Origin: Lysobacter sp.
GTDB lineage: Bacteria; Pseudomonadota; Gammaproteobacteria; Xanthomonadales; Xanthomonadaceae
Direction: 5' to 3'
Length of the DNA stretch: 64,000 nt
Assembly: GCA_027306995.1 (NCBI GenBank)
Contig: DAHUXS010000015.1
Location: forward strand, 25,829 to 89,828
Position 1 is the first letter of the stretch. Every line of letters begins with the position of its first letter. The position numbers were made by a program, and so were the translations under genes. Shown here in pieces: positions 21,131-31,859 of the stretch. Below the pieces are notes generated by a model. The model did not search any database and was not told the origin of the DNA. It saw only the letters and a list, made by a program, of their open reading frames with translations.

Positions 21131-22177
21131 ATGCGCCCTAGCCTGCTTTGGACAGCCTGCCTGCTGGCAGCGGTAACCAGCCTGCCGATCACCGCAGCCG
21201 AAAAAAGGGATGCCGACGAAGAAGCGTGGGTCGCGGCGCGCGATGCCGGTGCAACGGCCGGGTTCAAGGCCTATCTGAAGGAATTCCCCAAGGGCCGCCA
21301 CGCTGCAGCCGCGCGCGTGAAGCTCGCAATCCTCAGCGATGCGAGCGGTGCGCAACCGGCCGCATCCAACGCTGCAACCACCGCGCCGGCCAAGTCCGCG
21401 GTCTCGAAAGCGACTGCAGTCACGCGTCCCCACCTGCCGTTCGAACTGAGCGACGATGTCTGGAACGCGATCGAGAAATCCGATCTCGTGCGCGCCACCT
21501 ATCCGCGCAAGACCGTCGAGATCGCCTATACCGACGTCACCGACTCCGACTTCGCGAAGCTGCATGTGCAGACCAACCAAGTCGTCAACAAGCGGATCGT
21601 CCCGTTGCCCGATGCGCAGGGCTACCAGGAAGTGGAACAGCGACAGGAAATCTCCTGGACCAACAGCAATGGGGGACGCGGCGCTCCGCAGGCGACGTCG
21701 AGCCGCAATTATTTCCTGGGCGGCATCCTCGACCTGGGCGCAGTCAATGCCGAAGGCGGGGCGATCGGGCGACTGAGCAAGGTCCACGAAATCCAGGGCA
21801 GCCTGTATCCCCTGCACGTCGGCGCGGAAATATCGTTGCGCTACGACTACGAATACGTGCAGAACCACGACTACAACAGCAGCGTCGCGACGAAATGCCG
21901 GATCATCGCCAAGGTGGCGGCATCGACATTGAGCCCGCAGTTGCCGGGAGACGCCTGGCAGTTGAGTTGCCAGACCACCACCGTGATGAATGGAAAAACC
22001 AACGAAGCCGCGAGCGACAAGCAGTACATCGTCGGCGATTGGGGGGTGACCTACCACCAGCTCGGGATCCTGGATCTCACGAAAAAAACCATGGTGGTCC
22101 CGGATGGGCGCTATCAGTACAAGTTCATGACGTCGATGCACACTATCGACGGCTACCGGATCACCGCCCGGGATTGA
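21131..22177 (+). CDS. Secreted protein of unknown function
   Basis: A 348-residue protein with an N-terminal signal peptide (about 1-22, LPITAA|EK). A short AYLKEFPKGRHAAAARVKL motif (about 47-65) resembles the helical repeat found in many bacterial proteins near caspase-like or SPOR domains. An Ala/Thr-rich linker follows (about 72-98), then a mostly beta-predicted domain of about 240 residues that I do not recognise. Two late cysteines (CRIIAK, LSCQTT) could form a disulfide. It lies 12 bp before amgK but is probably a separate function. Confidence 0.7.
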   Translation: MRPSLLWTACLLAAVTSLPITAAEKRDADEEAWVAARDAGATAGFKAYLKEFPKGRHAAAARVKLAILSDASGAQPAASNAATTAPAKSAVSKATAVTRPHLPFELSDDVWNAIEKSDLVRATYPRKTVEIAYTDVTDSDFAKLHVQTNQVVNKRIVPLPDAQGYQEVEQRQEISWTNSNGGRGAPQATSSRNYFLGGILDLGAVNAEGGAIGRLSKVHEIQGSLYPLHVGAEISLRYDYEYVQNHDYNSSVATKCRIIAKVAASTLSPQLPGDAWQLSCQTTTVMNGKTNEAASDKQYIVGDWGVTYHQLGILDLTKKTMVVPDGRYQYKFMTSMHTIDGYRITARD

Positions 22178-22189
22178 TAAGCTGGGCGG

Positions 22190-23203
22190 ATGACCCACGA
22201 AACACCGTCTCCCCGCGACCTCGAACGCATTGCGTGGACCACGCAGATCCTCGGCGCCGGTACCACCCAGCATCGCGCCTCGTTCGACGCCGGCTTCCGC
22301 AGCTACTGGCGCACCGACACTTCGCCCACGCGAATCGTGATGGATTCGCCGCCGGGGCTGGAAGACGTGGCGCCGTGGCTGGAGATCCGCGACCTGCTTA
22401 GAAACGGTGGCGTGCGGGTGCCTGAGGTGCTGGCCGCCGATATCGAACACGGGTTCCTGCTGCTCGAAGACCTCGGCGTCAACACCTACCTGCACGATCT
22501 CGACGCCGACAATGCCGATGCCTTGTTCGATGGCGCATTCGCGCAACTGGCGAAACTGCAGGCGATCGCGCCGCCGACCGGGTTTCCACGCTACGACCAC
22601 GAACGGCTGTCGATGGAACCGCGCCTGTTCGACGAATGGTTCTGCGTTCGCCATCTCGGGATGGCGTTGGATTGCGGCGAGATGGAGATGCTCGATGCGG
22701 CCTATCTGCACCTCGTCGACGCCGCGCTGGCGCAACCCCAGGTGCTGGTGCATCGCGACTTCATGCCGCGCAACCTGATGGGCACCTCGACCGGCGAGTC
22801 GCCTGCGGTGATCGATTTCCAGGGCGCCGTTGCCGGCCCCATCGCCTACGACCCTGCCTCGCTGTTCAAGGACGCCTTCATCAGCTGGCCGGAAGATCGC
22901 GTGCAGGGATGGCTGCACGAATACCATCGCCGCGCCACCGCCGCCGGATTGCCGCTGCCGCCGATCGAGCGTTTCCTGCACGACGTCGACCTGATGGGCG
23001 CGCATCGACACCTCAAGGTGCTCGGCATCTTCGCGCGCCTGAACTATCGCGACGGCAAGCCGAAATACCTCGAAGACGCGCCGCGCTTCATCGCCTATCT
23101 CGATACCGTGCTGCCACGGCACCCCAGGCTCGCTGCACTGCACGATTTCATCCAGCGCCGGGTGAAACCCGCGATGGCCGAACGCCGGAACGCTGCACGA
23201 TGA
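22190..23203 (+). CDS. amgK: N-acetylmuramate/N-acetylglucosamine anomeric kinase AmgK
   Basis: A 337-residue kinase of the aminoglycoside-phosphotransferase fold. It carries the catalytic loop VLVHRDFMPRNLM and the metal-binding motif VIDFQGAVAGP. Paired with MurU, AmgK phosphorylates recycled MurNAc (and GlcNAc) at C1 so that UDP-MurNAc can be rebuilt without de novo synthesis. Its stop overlaps the murU start (ATGA), which strongly supports this assignment over a drug-resistance kinase. Confidence 0.93.
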   Translation: MTHETPSPRDLERIAWTTQILGAGTTQHRASFDAGFRSYWRTDTSPTRIVMDSPPGLEDVAPWLEIRDLLRNGGVRVPEVLAADIEHGFLLLEDLGVNTYLHDLDADNADALFDGAFAQLAKLQAIAPPTGFPRYDHERLSMEPRLFDEWFCVRHLGMALDCGEMEMLDAAYLHLVDAALAQPQVLVHRDFMPRNLMGTSTGESPAVIDFQGAVAGPIAYDPASLFKDAFISWPEDRVQGWLHEYHRRATAAGLPLPPIERFLHDVDLMGAHRHLKVLGIFARLNYRDGKPKYLEDAPRFIAYLDTVLPRHPRLAALHDFIQRRVKPAMAERRNAAR

Positions 23204-23907
23204 AGGCGCTGATCTTTGCCGCCGGCTTCGGCGAGCGCATGCGCCCGCTCACTGAGCACACGCCGAAGCCGCTGTTGCAGGCCGGCGGAAAATCACTGAT
23301 CGAATGGCATCTGGAGAAACTCGCCGCGTTCGACATCCACGACGTGGTGGTCAACACTTCGTGGCTGGCGCAACAGTTTCCCGAACAACTCGGCGACGGT
23401 TCGCGCTGGGGGTTGCGCCTGCATTTCATCTACGAAGGAAGCCAACCGCTGGAAACCGGCGGCGGCATGTGGAATGCACGTACGCTGCTTGGCGATGCGC
23501 CGTTCCTGGTGGTCAACGGCGATATCTGGACCGATTTCGATTTCGCGCTGTTGCCGCACGAACCCGCCGGCGATGCCCATCTGGTACTGGTCGACAATCC
23601 TTCGCAACATCCACAGGGCGATTTCGCATTGGCAGCCGACGGCCATGTCCACATGGATGGCGACGACAGGCTTACCTATTCCGGCATCGGCGTCTATCGT
23701 CCGCAGTTCCTCGATGGCTGGCGCGAGTGCGTCGGTGATGCACCGGGCGCGGATGAAACACCGCCGCGTTTCCGCCTGCTGCCGTTGATGAAGATGGCGA
23801 TCGCACGCGATGCGATGACCGCAATTCATCACCGCGGTCGCTGGACCGATGTCGGCACGCCGCAGCGATTGGCGGCGCTGGATGCGGAATTGCGCGCGAA
23901 TAGTTAA
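23200..23907 (+). CDS. murU: N-acetylmuramate-1-phosphate uridylyltransferase MurU
   Basis: A 235-residue nucleotidyltransferase. The N-terminal signature AAGFGERMRPLTEHTPKPL and the NGDIWTD metal-binding motif are typical of the sugar-1-phosphate nucleotidylyltransferase family. It converts MurNAc-1-phosphate to UDP-MurNAc in the cell-wall recycling shunt with AmgK, which bypasses the fosfomycin-sensitive MurA step. It converges on hda with a 4-bp overlap. Confidence 0.94.
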   Translation: MKALIFAAGFGERMRPLTEHTPKPLLQAGGKSLIEWHLEKLAAFDIHDVVVNTSWLAQQFPEQLGDGSRWGLRLHFIYEGSQPLETGGGMWNARTLLGDAPFLVVNGDIWTDFDFALLPHEPAGDAHLVLVDNPSQHPQGDFALAADGHVHMDGDDRLTYSGIGVYRPQFLDGWRECVGDAPGADETPPRFRLLPLMKMAIARDAMTAIHHRGRWTDVGTPQRLAALDAELRANS

Positions 23908-24587
23908 TCGCGGCTACCCAGCACCTCGCGCAAGAACGGCACCGTCAGGCGCCGTTGCGCCGCCAGCGACGCGCGATCGAGTTCATCAAGCACATCCATG
24001 AGGCTGCCGAGATCGCGATCGCAGCGACGCATCAGCCACTCGGCGGACGCATCATCCAGTACCAGTCCACGCTGCTGCGCGCGCTCGCGCAACAAGCCGA
24101 GGCGCTGCGCCTCGTCCAGCGCCGGCAACGGCAGGCGTGTCGCTTGCGCCAGGCGCGAGCGCAGATCGGGCAAGGCAAATTCCAGCTGCTCCGGCGTCGA
24201 TCGCGCGGCGTACAGCAAACGGCCACCATGATCGAGCACGCGATTGTGGAGATCGAACAACGCGACTTCGTCGTCGCGATGTCCGACGATCGCTTCGAGG
24301 CCATCGAGCGCGAGCAGACGATGGCGTTCGAACATCGGTGCAACATCTGTAAGGCTGCCCGCGACCTGCGGCAGGGCGAGATAGGCGGATTCGCCGCCGC
24401 TCGCGGCATGCGCTGCCATCAGCAAGTGGGTCTTGCCGACGCCGGCAGGTCCCGTCAGCAACCAGGCACGTCGTCCTTCATCGATGCCATCCGCCAACCC
24501 CTGCGCCGCCGCGCCGACGAAGTTGTCGAAACGGCGATCGGCGCGGGTCGCCAGCGCCAATGGCAATTGGATGCGATGCCGGCTCAC
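23904..24587 (-). CDS. hda: DnaA regulatory inactivator Hda
   Basis: A 227-residue AAA+ protein lacking the DnaA DNA-binding domain. It has Walker A (GPAGVGKTHLLMA), the Walker B region (LLALDGLEAI) and sensor/arginine-finger motifs (RSTPEQLEFALPDLRSRL). With the DNA-loaded beta clamp it stimulates DnaA-ATP hydrolysis and so limits re-initiation. It starts 1 bp after the AI-2E family permease gene stop, within a DUF2066-permease-hda operon. Confidence 0.94.
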   Translation of the reverse strand: MSRHRIQLPLALATRADRRFDNFVGAAAQGLADGIDEGRRAWLLTGPAGVGKTHLLMAAHAASGGESAYLALPQVAGSLTDVAPMFERHRLLALDGLEAIVGHRDDEVALFDLHNRVLDHGGRLLYAARSTPEQLEFALPDLRSRLAQATRLPLPALDEAQRLGLLRERAQQRGLVLDDASAEWLMRRCDRDLGSLMDVLDELDRASLAAQRRLTVPFLREVLGSRD

Positions 24588-24588
24588 T

Positions 24589-25758
24589 TCACTCTGGGAT
24601 GTCGATGTCGTTCAGTGCTTCGCCGATGCTGTCGGGCACGATGATGTGCGACTGCGCGGGCTCGTCGCCGCGATACAGCTTGCTAGACAGATATGTCTGG
24701 TGGACATGGCGCATCAGCACGTTGGCGACGGCCGCGACCGGCAACGCCAGCAGCATGCCGAGGAAGCCGAACAGCGCCTCGCCGGCCATCACCGCGAAGA
24801 TCACCGAGACTTCGCCCAACCCGATGCTCTTGCCGACCAGTTTCGGCGTGAGCACGTAGCTTTCCAGCAGCTGGCCGACGCCATACACGATGAACACGCC
24901 GAGCAGGTAATGCCAGTCGCCGTACTGCGCCAGCGCCGCGCCGCAGCCGAGGGTGAGCAGGACGATCGGGCCGAGATAGGGCACGAACGAACACACGCCC
25001 GCGAGCAGGCCGATCAGGATGCCGAGTTCGAGGCCGGCCACGCGCAATCCCACCGCATAGAGCACGGCGAGGATCAGCATCACCAGCAATTGGCCGCGCA
25101 GGAACGAACGCAGCACTTCGCTCGACTCCTTGGCCAGGCGATGCACCAGGTCGGTGTGGTCGCGCGGCACCAGCGTGGCGACGCGACGCACCACCTCGTC
25201 CCAATCGCGCAGGAAGAAGAAGGTCAGGATCGGAATCAGGACGAGGTTCACCGCCCATCCGAGTACGCGGAATCCCGAACGCGACACCACGCTCAGCACG
25301 GTGGTGGCATAACCACCAGCCTGCTTCCAGTGCTCTTCCACCCAGGCAGTGATCCGTCCGGTGTCGAGCCACTCGGTGATGCGCACGTCGAAACGGCTTT
25401 CGATCCATGGAATCGCGGTGGCCAGGAACCAGTCGCGGTAACGCGGGAAGGCCGCGATCAACGTGGCGATCTGGTGTTCGATCAACGGCACCAGCACCAG
25501 GGCCGCGATCGCAACGATCAGCAGCATCACCAGGTACACGACCACGACCGCGAGATTGCGCGACAGTTTGTATCCCTGCAGCCGGCGCACGAAGGGATCG
25601 CCCAACCACGCCAGCAGCAGCGCGACCGCGAACGGCACCAGCACCGAAGCGAGATGCGCCAGCAACCACAGCACCGCAAGCGCGATCGCAGCGAACTGCA
25701 CGCGCTGGAAAAACGCAGCGATGCCGGCGAGCGACGCCCGCGGCGAACCGGTGTTCAT
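24589..25758 (-). CDS. AI-2E family transporter / PerM-like permease
   Basis: A 389-residue inner-membrane protein with about eight hydrophobic helices and the family's loop GICSFVPYLGPI-like stretch (seen as GVCSFVPYLGPIVLL), matching the AI-2E/PerM exporter family. The transported substrate is uncertain; some members export autoinducer-2 and others act as ion or solute permeases. It is coupled to the DUF2066 gene before it (ATGA overlap) and lies 1 bp from hda. Confidence 0.92.
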   Translation of the reverse strand: MNTGSPRASLAGIAAFFQRVQFAAIALAVLWLLAHLASVLVPFAVALLLAWLGDPFVRRLQGYKLSRNLAVVVVYLVMLLIVAIAALVLVPLIEHQIATLIAAFPRYRDWFLATAIPWIESRFDVRITEWLDTGRITAWVEEHWKQAGGYATTVLSVVSRSGFRVLGWAVNLVLIPILTFFFLRDWDEVVRRVATLVPRDHTDLVHRLAKESSEVLRSFLRGQLLVMLILAVLYAVGLRVAGLELGILIGLLAGVCSFVPYLGPIVLLTLGCGAALAQYGDWHYLLGVFIVYGVGQLLESYVLTPKLVGKSIGLGEVSVIFAVMAGEALFGFLGMLLALPVAAVANVLMRHVHQTYLSSKLYRGDEPAQSHIIVPDSIGEALNDIDIPE

Positions 25759-26906
25759 CGCACCCGATAAATGGTGGGCACCGGTGCCGGCGTCTTGTCG
25801 GCATCGGTAGGCGGCTTCTTGTCGCCGCCCGCATTGGCGTCGACGGCCGGCACAGGCACGGCCTCAGGCACCACCACGCCACCGTTGGCCGCGATGGTCG
25901 CCAGGCCGGCGCCACCACCCGCTACCGAGATGCGCAGGTGCAGGCCGTCGGCGGTCGCATCCACCGGTACCACGCGCTTGATCTGCGGCTGGCTTTCCAG
26001 CCACGCCATTGCGCGCAGGTAGTCCTCGCTGGAATTGATCCCGACCAACTGGATGGTGAAATCGGAAACCTCGTTGCTCGGCTGCTTCGGCACCGGCTTG
26101 CCGGGGCGCGCATATTTGCGGATCAATGCATCAGCGGCGATGTCGGCGCCACCGGCCATCGCGGTGCGGGCATCGGCACTGCTGGTGGACGAACGCGCCA
26201 GCACCTTGCCCTTGTCGACGAAGATCCAGTCGCCGCGCCAGGTCGGGCCGGTGCGATAGAGCTTGCCGACCAGCTGCATCGGCGGGTCGTAGGCAGCCGA
26301 CGCACGCGCCACCGCGGCAACATCGCTGCGCCAGATCGATCCGGCCATCACCTGTTCGGAAGCATTGCCGGTGGGCAGGCCGAGACGATACCCGCGCACC
26401 TTGGCACGATCGAGCACGGGGCGTGCGGCATTGGCCTGGGCCAGGCCGACCAGGCGCGGACCGCTGCCGTCATCGATGGCCAGCCACAGGACCGGCTTCG
26501 GGCGCGGTTCCGGCCAACTCGCCATGCCGGTCTTGCCGACCAGTTCGTTCACCTTGGCCGGATTGAAGCGCACGACCAGCATGGTCTTGAACGACGGCGC
26601 GCCCGTGGTCGAGACGCCTTCGTCCTGGCGGAAGTCGAAACTGGTGACGTAGGCCTTGGCGTTGCGGACTTCATCCGCCACGCCGGGACGGGCGATCGGG
26701 TTGCGCTCGCCGGAGAGATTGGTCAGCACCTTGAGCAGCGCGCGCGAGAAACCGTTGTTGCGTTCCGTCTCGGACTGGTTGCGCACCGGCACTTCGGTCG
26801 CGTACTGGCCTTCCGCCACGGCGCGGTCGCCTTCCACGCGCTGGGCCAGCACCGGCATCGCCAATGCCAGCAGGCACGCGCAGCAGAACAGTTTGAACGC
26901 TCGCAT
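25755..26906 (-). CDS. DUF2066 domain-containing exported protein
   Basis: A 383-residue protein with a signal peptide ([19 protein letters not shown], cleaved after LAQ near residue 22). The mature part matches the DUF2066 family found upstream of perM-like and hda genes in many gammaproteobacteria. The function is unknown. The C-terminus is Pro/Ala/Asp-rich. The ATG at 26906 is chosen because the signal peptide begins there. Divergent from purM across about 110 bp. Confidence 0.88.
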   Translation of the reverse strand: MRAFKLFCCACLLALAMPVLAQRVEGDRAVAEGQYATEVPVRNQSETERNNGFSRALLKVLTNLSGERNPIARPGVADEVRNAKAYVTSFDFRQDEGVSTTGAPSFKTMLVVRFNPAKVNELVGKTGMASWPEPRPKPVLWLAIDDGSGPRLVGLAQANAARPVLDRAKVRGYRLGLPTGNASEQVMAGSIWRSDVAAVARASAAYDPPMQLVGKLYRTGPTWRGDWIFVDKGKVLARSSTSSADARTAMAGGADIAADALIRKYARPGKPVPKQPSNEVSDFTIQLVGINSSEDYLRAMAWLESQPQIKRVVPVDATADGLHLRISVAGGGAGLATIAANGGVVVPEAVPVPAVDANAGGDKKPPTDADKTPAPVPTIYRVR

Positions 26907-27019
26907 CAGGACTCCTGGCGGGCCGTCACAAGGCACGCATACCCTCGAATGGTGCCGCACGGGGCGTGATGCGTCCATCCCGGCTAAACTTGCGGGCCCG
27001 TTTTCCCGGAATTTCCGCC

Positions 27020-28057
27020 GTGTCCCAGACCCCGACGCCCCTGACCTATCGCGACGCCGGGGTCGATATCGACGCGGGCAACGAAGTGGTCGAGCGGATC
27101 AAGCCACTGGTCCGCCGCACGATGCGCCCGGAAGTGCTGGGTGGCGTCGGCCTGTTCGGCGGACTGTTCGACCTGGCCGGTCGCTACAAGGAACCGGTGC
27201 TGGTCTCCGGCACCGATGGCGTCGGCACCAAACTGATCCTCGCCAAGCAGCTCAACCGCCACGACACCATCGGCCAGGACCTGGTGGCGATGTGCGTGAA
27301 CGACGTGCTGGTCCAGGGCGCCGAACCGCTGTTCTTCCTCGACTATTTCGCCACCGGCAAGCTCGACGTCGACACCACCGTGAACGTGGTCGCCGGTATC
27401 GCCAAGGGTTGCGAAATCGCGGGCTGCGCCCTGATCGGCGGCGAGACCGCCGAGATGCCCGACATGTACCCGCCGGGCGAATACGACCTCGCCGGCTTCA
27501 CCGTCGGTGCGGTCGAGAAATCGAAGCTGATCGATTCCAGCAAGGTCCGCGCCGGCGACGTGCTGATCGGCATCGCCTCCAGTGGCCCGCATTCCAACGG
27601 TTATTCGCTGGTGCGCAAGATCCTGCAGCGCGCCGGCAATCCACTCGACCTCGATGTCGGTGGCGTCAAGCTCGCCGACGCGCTGATGGAACCGACCCGC
27701 ATCTACGTCAAGCCGGTGCTGGAATTGCTGGCGAAGCACGACATCCATGCGATGGCTCACGTTACCGGCGGCGCACTGGTCGAGAAAATCATCCGCGTGG
27801 TGCCGAAGGAATTCGGCCTTGAGATCGATACCTCGTCGTGGCCGCTGCCGCCGGTGTTCGACTGGCTGCAGCGCGAAGGCAACGTGCCGCGCGAGGAAAT
27901 GTGGCGCACCTTCAACTGCGGCATCGGTTTCGTGCTGATGGCGGCGCCCGGCGATGTCGCCGCGATCGAAGCCAGCCTCGACGGCCAGGGCCTCGCCCAC
28001 TGGTGCATCGGCGAAGTCACGGCTGCCAGCGGCGACGAACGCCTGCACATCCGTTGA
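27020..28057 (+). CDS. purM: Phosphoribosylformylglycinamidine cyclo-ligase PurM
   Basis: AIR synthetase (fifth step of de novo purine synthesis), 345 residues, the same length as E. coli PurM. Typical motifs are [42 protein letters not shown] and IGGETAEMP. The GTG start at 27020 gives the family N-terminus [15 protein letters not shown], with GGAA upstream. purN follows after 4 bp. Confidence 0.96.
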   Translation: MSQTPTPLTYRDAGVDIDAGNEVVERIKPLVRRTMRPEVLGGVGLFGGLFDLAGRYKEPVLVSGTDGVGTKLILAKQLNRHDTIGQDLVAMCVNDVLVQGAEPLFFLDYFATGKLDVDTTVNVVAGIAKGCEIAGCALIGGETAEMPDMYPPGEYDLAGFTVGAVEKSKLIDSSKVRAGDVLIGIASSGPHSNGYSLVRKILQRAGNPLDLDVGGVKLADALMEPTRIYVKPVLELLAKHDIHAMAHVTGGALVEKIIRVVPKEFGLEIDTSSWPLPPVFDWLQREGNVPREEMWRTFNCGIGFVLMAAPGDVAAIEASLDGQGLAHWCIGEVTAASGDERLHIR

Positions 28058-28061
28058 CCTC

Positions 28062-28718
28062 GTGAGCGATCGCACGCCCCTGCCGCGCCTCGCGGTGCTG
28101 TGCTCGGGACGCGGCAGCAACCTCGGCGCGATCCTTGCCGCCATCGCTGCGGGAACGCTAGACGCGCAGATCGTCGGCGTGTTTTCCGACAAGCCGAAAT
28201 GCGCTGCCCTGCGACTTGTTCCGGAGGCATTGCGCTGGAGCGCGAAACCGGGCGATTTCGCCACTCGTGGCGACTTCGACCAGGCACTGGGCGATGCGAT
28301 CGTCGCCGCACGTCCGGACTGGATCGCCTGCGCCGGCTACATGCGCATCCTCGACGGCGCCTTCGTCGAACGCTTCCGCGGAAGGCTGCTGAACATCCAT
28401 CCATCGCTGCTGCCGCGCCATCGCGGGCTCGACACCCACCAGCGCGCGCTGGAAGCCGGCGACCGCGAACACGGCGCCAGCGTCCATTTCGTCATTCCGG
28501 AGCTGGATGCCGGCGCGGTGATCGCCCAGATCGTGGTTCCGGTGCAGCCGGGCGATACGCCGCAGACCTTGGCGGAACGCGTGCAGGCACAGGAGCACCA
28601 TCTGTACCCGGAGGTCCTGCGCTGGGCAGTGGCAGGGCGATTGCATGAACGCGATGCGACCGCGGTGCTCGACGGTCATACGCTGTTTACACCGCGGCGG
28701 CTAGAGTTCGCCGAATGA
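28062..28718 (+). CDS. purN: Phosphoribosylglycinamide formyltransferase PurN
   Basis: GAR transformylase, using 10-formyl-THF, 218 residues. The GSGRGSN-type motif (CSGRGSNLGAI), NIHPSLLPRHRG and the catalytic Asp region (GASVHFVIPELDAG) are clear. A GTG start at 28062 lies 4 bp after purM, so it is probably translated by coupling. Its stop overlaps the next gene (ATGA). Confidence 0.95.
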   Translation: MSDRTPLPRLAVLCSGRGSNLGAILAAIAAGTLDAQIVGVFSDKPKCAALRLVPEALRWSAKPGDFATRGDFDQALGDAIVAARPDWIACAGYMRILDGAFVERFRGRLLNIHPSLLPRHRGLDTHQRALEAGDREHGASVHFVIPELDAGAVIAQIVVPVQPGDTPQTLAERVQAQEHHLYPEVLRWAVAGRLHERDATAVLDGHTLFTPRRLEFAE

Positions 28719-29539
28719 TGAATACGGGTCCATCCGCCGTGAAGCCTCTTGTCGCCAGCACCCTGGCCGGCATCGTCTGCCTGTTGTCGCCCTTGGCGAT
28801 CGCCCAGACCGCGCCCGCGGCAACTAGTCCGCAGCAGCAGGTGGTCGTCGCGCCGGATGCCGCGTTGCCCCCGTTGACGCGCAAGGTACTGGTGCCCTTC
28901 CGCGCGACTTATTCGGTGGCGCGCAACGGCAGCCCGGCCGGTGTCGCCTCGATGCAGGTGGTCGATCTCGGCGGCGGACGCTGGCGACTCGATCTCGGCA
29001 TCCGCGGCACCCAAGGGCTGGCGGGTCTCGCCGGGTTGAATCTCCAGCAAAGCACCGTGTTCGAACGCGTGGGCGATGCCTTCCGTCCGATCAGCCAGGC
29101 GACGATCAAGCACCTGATGATGAGCAACAAGCGCATCACCGGCACCTATGACTGGTTGCGCAATTCCGCCCAGTGGACGGGCGATGTCAGCTCCAAGCGC
29201 CGCGCGCCGGTCGTCCTCCAGGCCGGCGACATGAACGCGCTGTTGGTGAATCTCGCGGTCGTCCGCGACGCCGACGCCGGCAAGCCGTTGCAGTACCGCG
29301 TGGTCGACAACGGACGCGCGCGCCTGCAAACCTTCACCACGTCCGCCGCGAAGGAAGTCGTCACCGTCGGCGACCTCTCCTACGATGCCTGGCGCGTCAG
29401 CCGCACCAATGCCGGCAGCGACGGCATGGATGCCTGGGTATCGGACAATGTGCCGACACCGGTGCGCATCCTGCAGAACGACAGCGATACCGGCACACTC
29501 GAATTGCTGCTGACCGATTACAAGGGGCCCGCGAAATGA
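28715..29539 (+). CDS. DUF3108 domain-containing protein (copy 1)
   Basis: A 274-residue exported protein with an N-terminal signal segment (about 8-30, ending AIAQ). The DUF3108 domain follows (VPFRATYSVARNGSPAG; later NALLVNLAVVRDADAGKPL). The family is typically encoded next to purMN in gammaproteobacteria and its function is not established. The ATG overlaps the purN stop, and its stop overlaps a second DUF3108 gene (ATGA in both cases). Confidence 0.88.
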   Translation: MMNTGPSAVKPLVASTLAGIVCLLSPLAIAQTAPAATSPQQQVVVAPDAALPPLTRKVLVPFRATYSVARNGSPAGVASMQVVDLGGGRWRLDLGIRGTQGLAGLAGLNLQQSTVFERVGDAFRPISQATIKHLMMSNKRITGTYDWLRNSAQWTGDVSSKRRAPVVLQAGDMNALLVNLAVVRDADAGKPLQYRVVDNGRARLQTFTTSAAKEVVTVGDLSYDAWRVSRTNAGSDGMDAWVSDNVPTPVRILQNDSDTGTLELLLTDYKGPAK

Positions 29540-30192
29540 AAACGATCTCCAACACCTTGCTGGCCGTCGGCCTGCTCTCCGCCAGCCTGTCGGCGCACGC
29601 CGCGCTCAAGCCGTTCAACGCGACCTACCAGGCCACCTACATGGGCATGGACGCGGTCGGCAAGATGACGCTGGTGTCGCAGGGCGGCAGCCAGTGGAAA
29701 TACAGCATGTCGATCGCCGCCAAGGTCGGTTCTGCGAAGCAGAGCACGACGTTCGAGGATGTCGGTGGCACCTGGCGTCCGCTCAACGGACAGGACAGCA
29801 CCAACGTGCTGTTCCGATCCGACTTGCGCAACGCCAATTACGACTGGGGCAAGCGCGAAGCGACCTGGTCGGGCAAGGTCAAGCCTGATCGCCGTGGCCC
29901 CATCGCGCTGCAGTCTGGCGACGTCGACGCGATGCTGATGAACCTCGCGATCGTCCGCGACGTCGAGGCCGGCAAGCCGCTGCGCTATCGCCTGGTCGAC
30001 AACGGCAAGGCCAAGATGGTGAGTTTCACCGTCGCCGGCAAGGAAACGCTCACGATCGCCGGCAAGCAAGTGCAGGCAACGAAAGTGAACGGCGATGACC
30101 TGGTGCTGTGGGTGGCGAGCGGCTATCCGGTGCCGGTCCGCATCCACAAGAACCAGGACAACATCGATCTCAAGCTGCAAAGCATCGATTGA
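29536..30192 (+). CDS. DUF3108 domain-containing protein (copy 2)
   Basis: A 218-residue exported protein with a signal peptide (cleaved after LSAHA, about residue 21). It aligns with the preceding protein over its whole mature length (for example LKPFNATYQATYMGMDAVGK, and DAMLMNLAIVRDVEAGKPLRYRLVDNG against the matching stretch in copy 1). It is therefore a tandem paralogue. A strong bidirectional terminator follows. Function unknown. Confidence 0.88.
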   Translation: MKTISNTLLAVGLLSASLSAHAALKPFNATYQATYMGMDAVGKMTLVSQGGSQWKYSMSIAAKVGSAKQSTTFEDVGGTWRPLNGQDSTNVLFRSDLRNANYDWGKREATWSGKVKPDRRGPIALQSGDVDAMLMNLAIVRDVEAGKPLRYRLVDNGKAKMVSFTVAGKETLTIAGKQVQATKVNGDDLVLWVASGYPVPVRIHKNQDNIDLKLQSID

Positions 30193-30218
30193 GCCGAAGC
30201 TACATCGCCCGACAAACA

Positions 30219-30241
30219 AAAGCCCCGCATCGCGGGGCTTT
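30219..30241. terminator. Bidirectional terminator
   Basis: Perfect 10-bp stem AAAGCCCCGC/GCGGGGCTTT with a 3-nt ATC loop between the convergent purMN-DUF3108 operon and murA. A-rich and T-rich flanks on both sides support termination in both directions. Confidence 0.9.
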
Positions 30242-30264
30242 GTCTTTGCGCGCAATCGTTGCGA

Positions 30265-31801
<1,537 letters not shown>

Positions 31802-31859
31802 CGGCGCTACGGGTCCACGGCTACAATAACGGTCACAAGATTAAAGGAATCCCGGGGAA

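Noticed and set aside
22190..23203. Aminoglycoside resistance kinase
   Set aside because: The kinase fold is shared, but the overlap with murU and the AmgK-like sequence point to cell-wall recycling.
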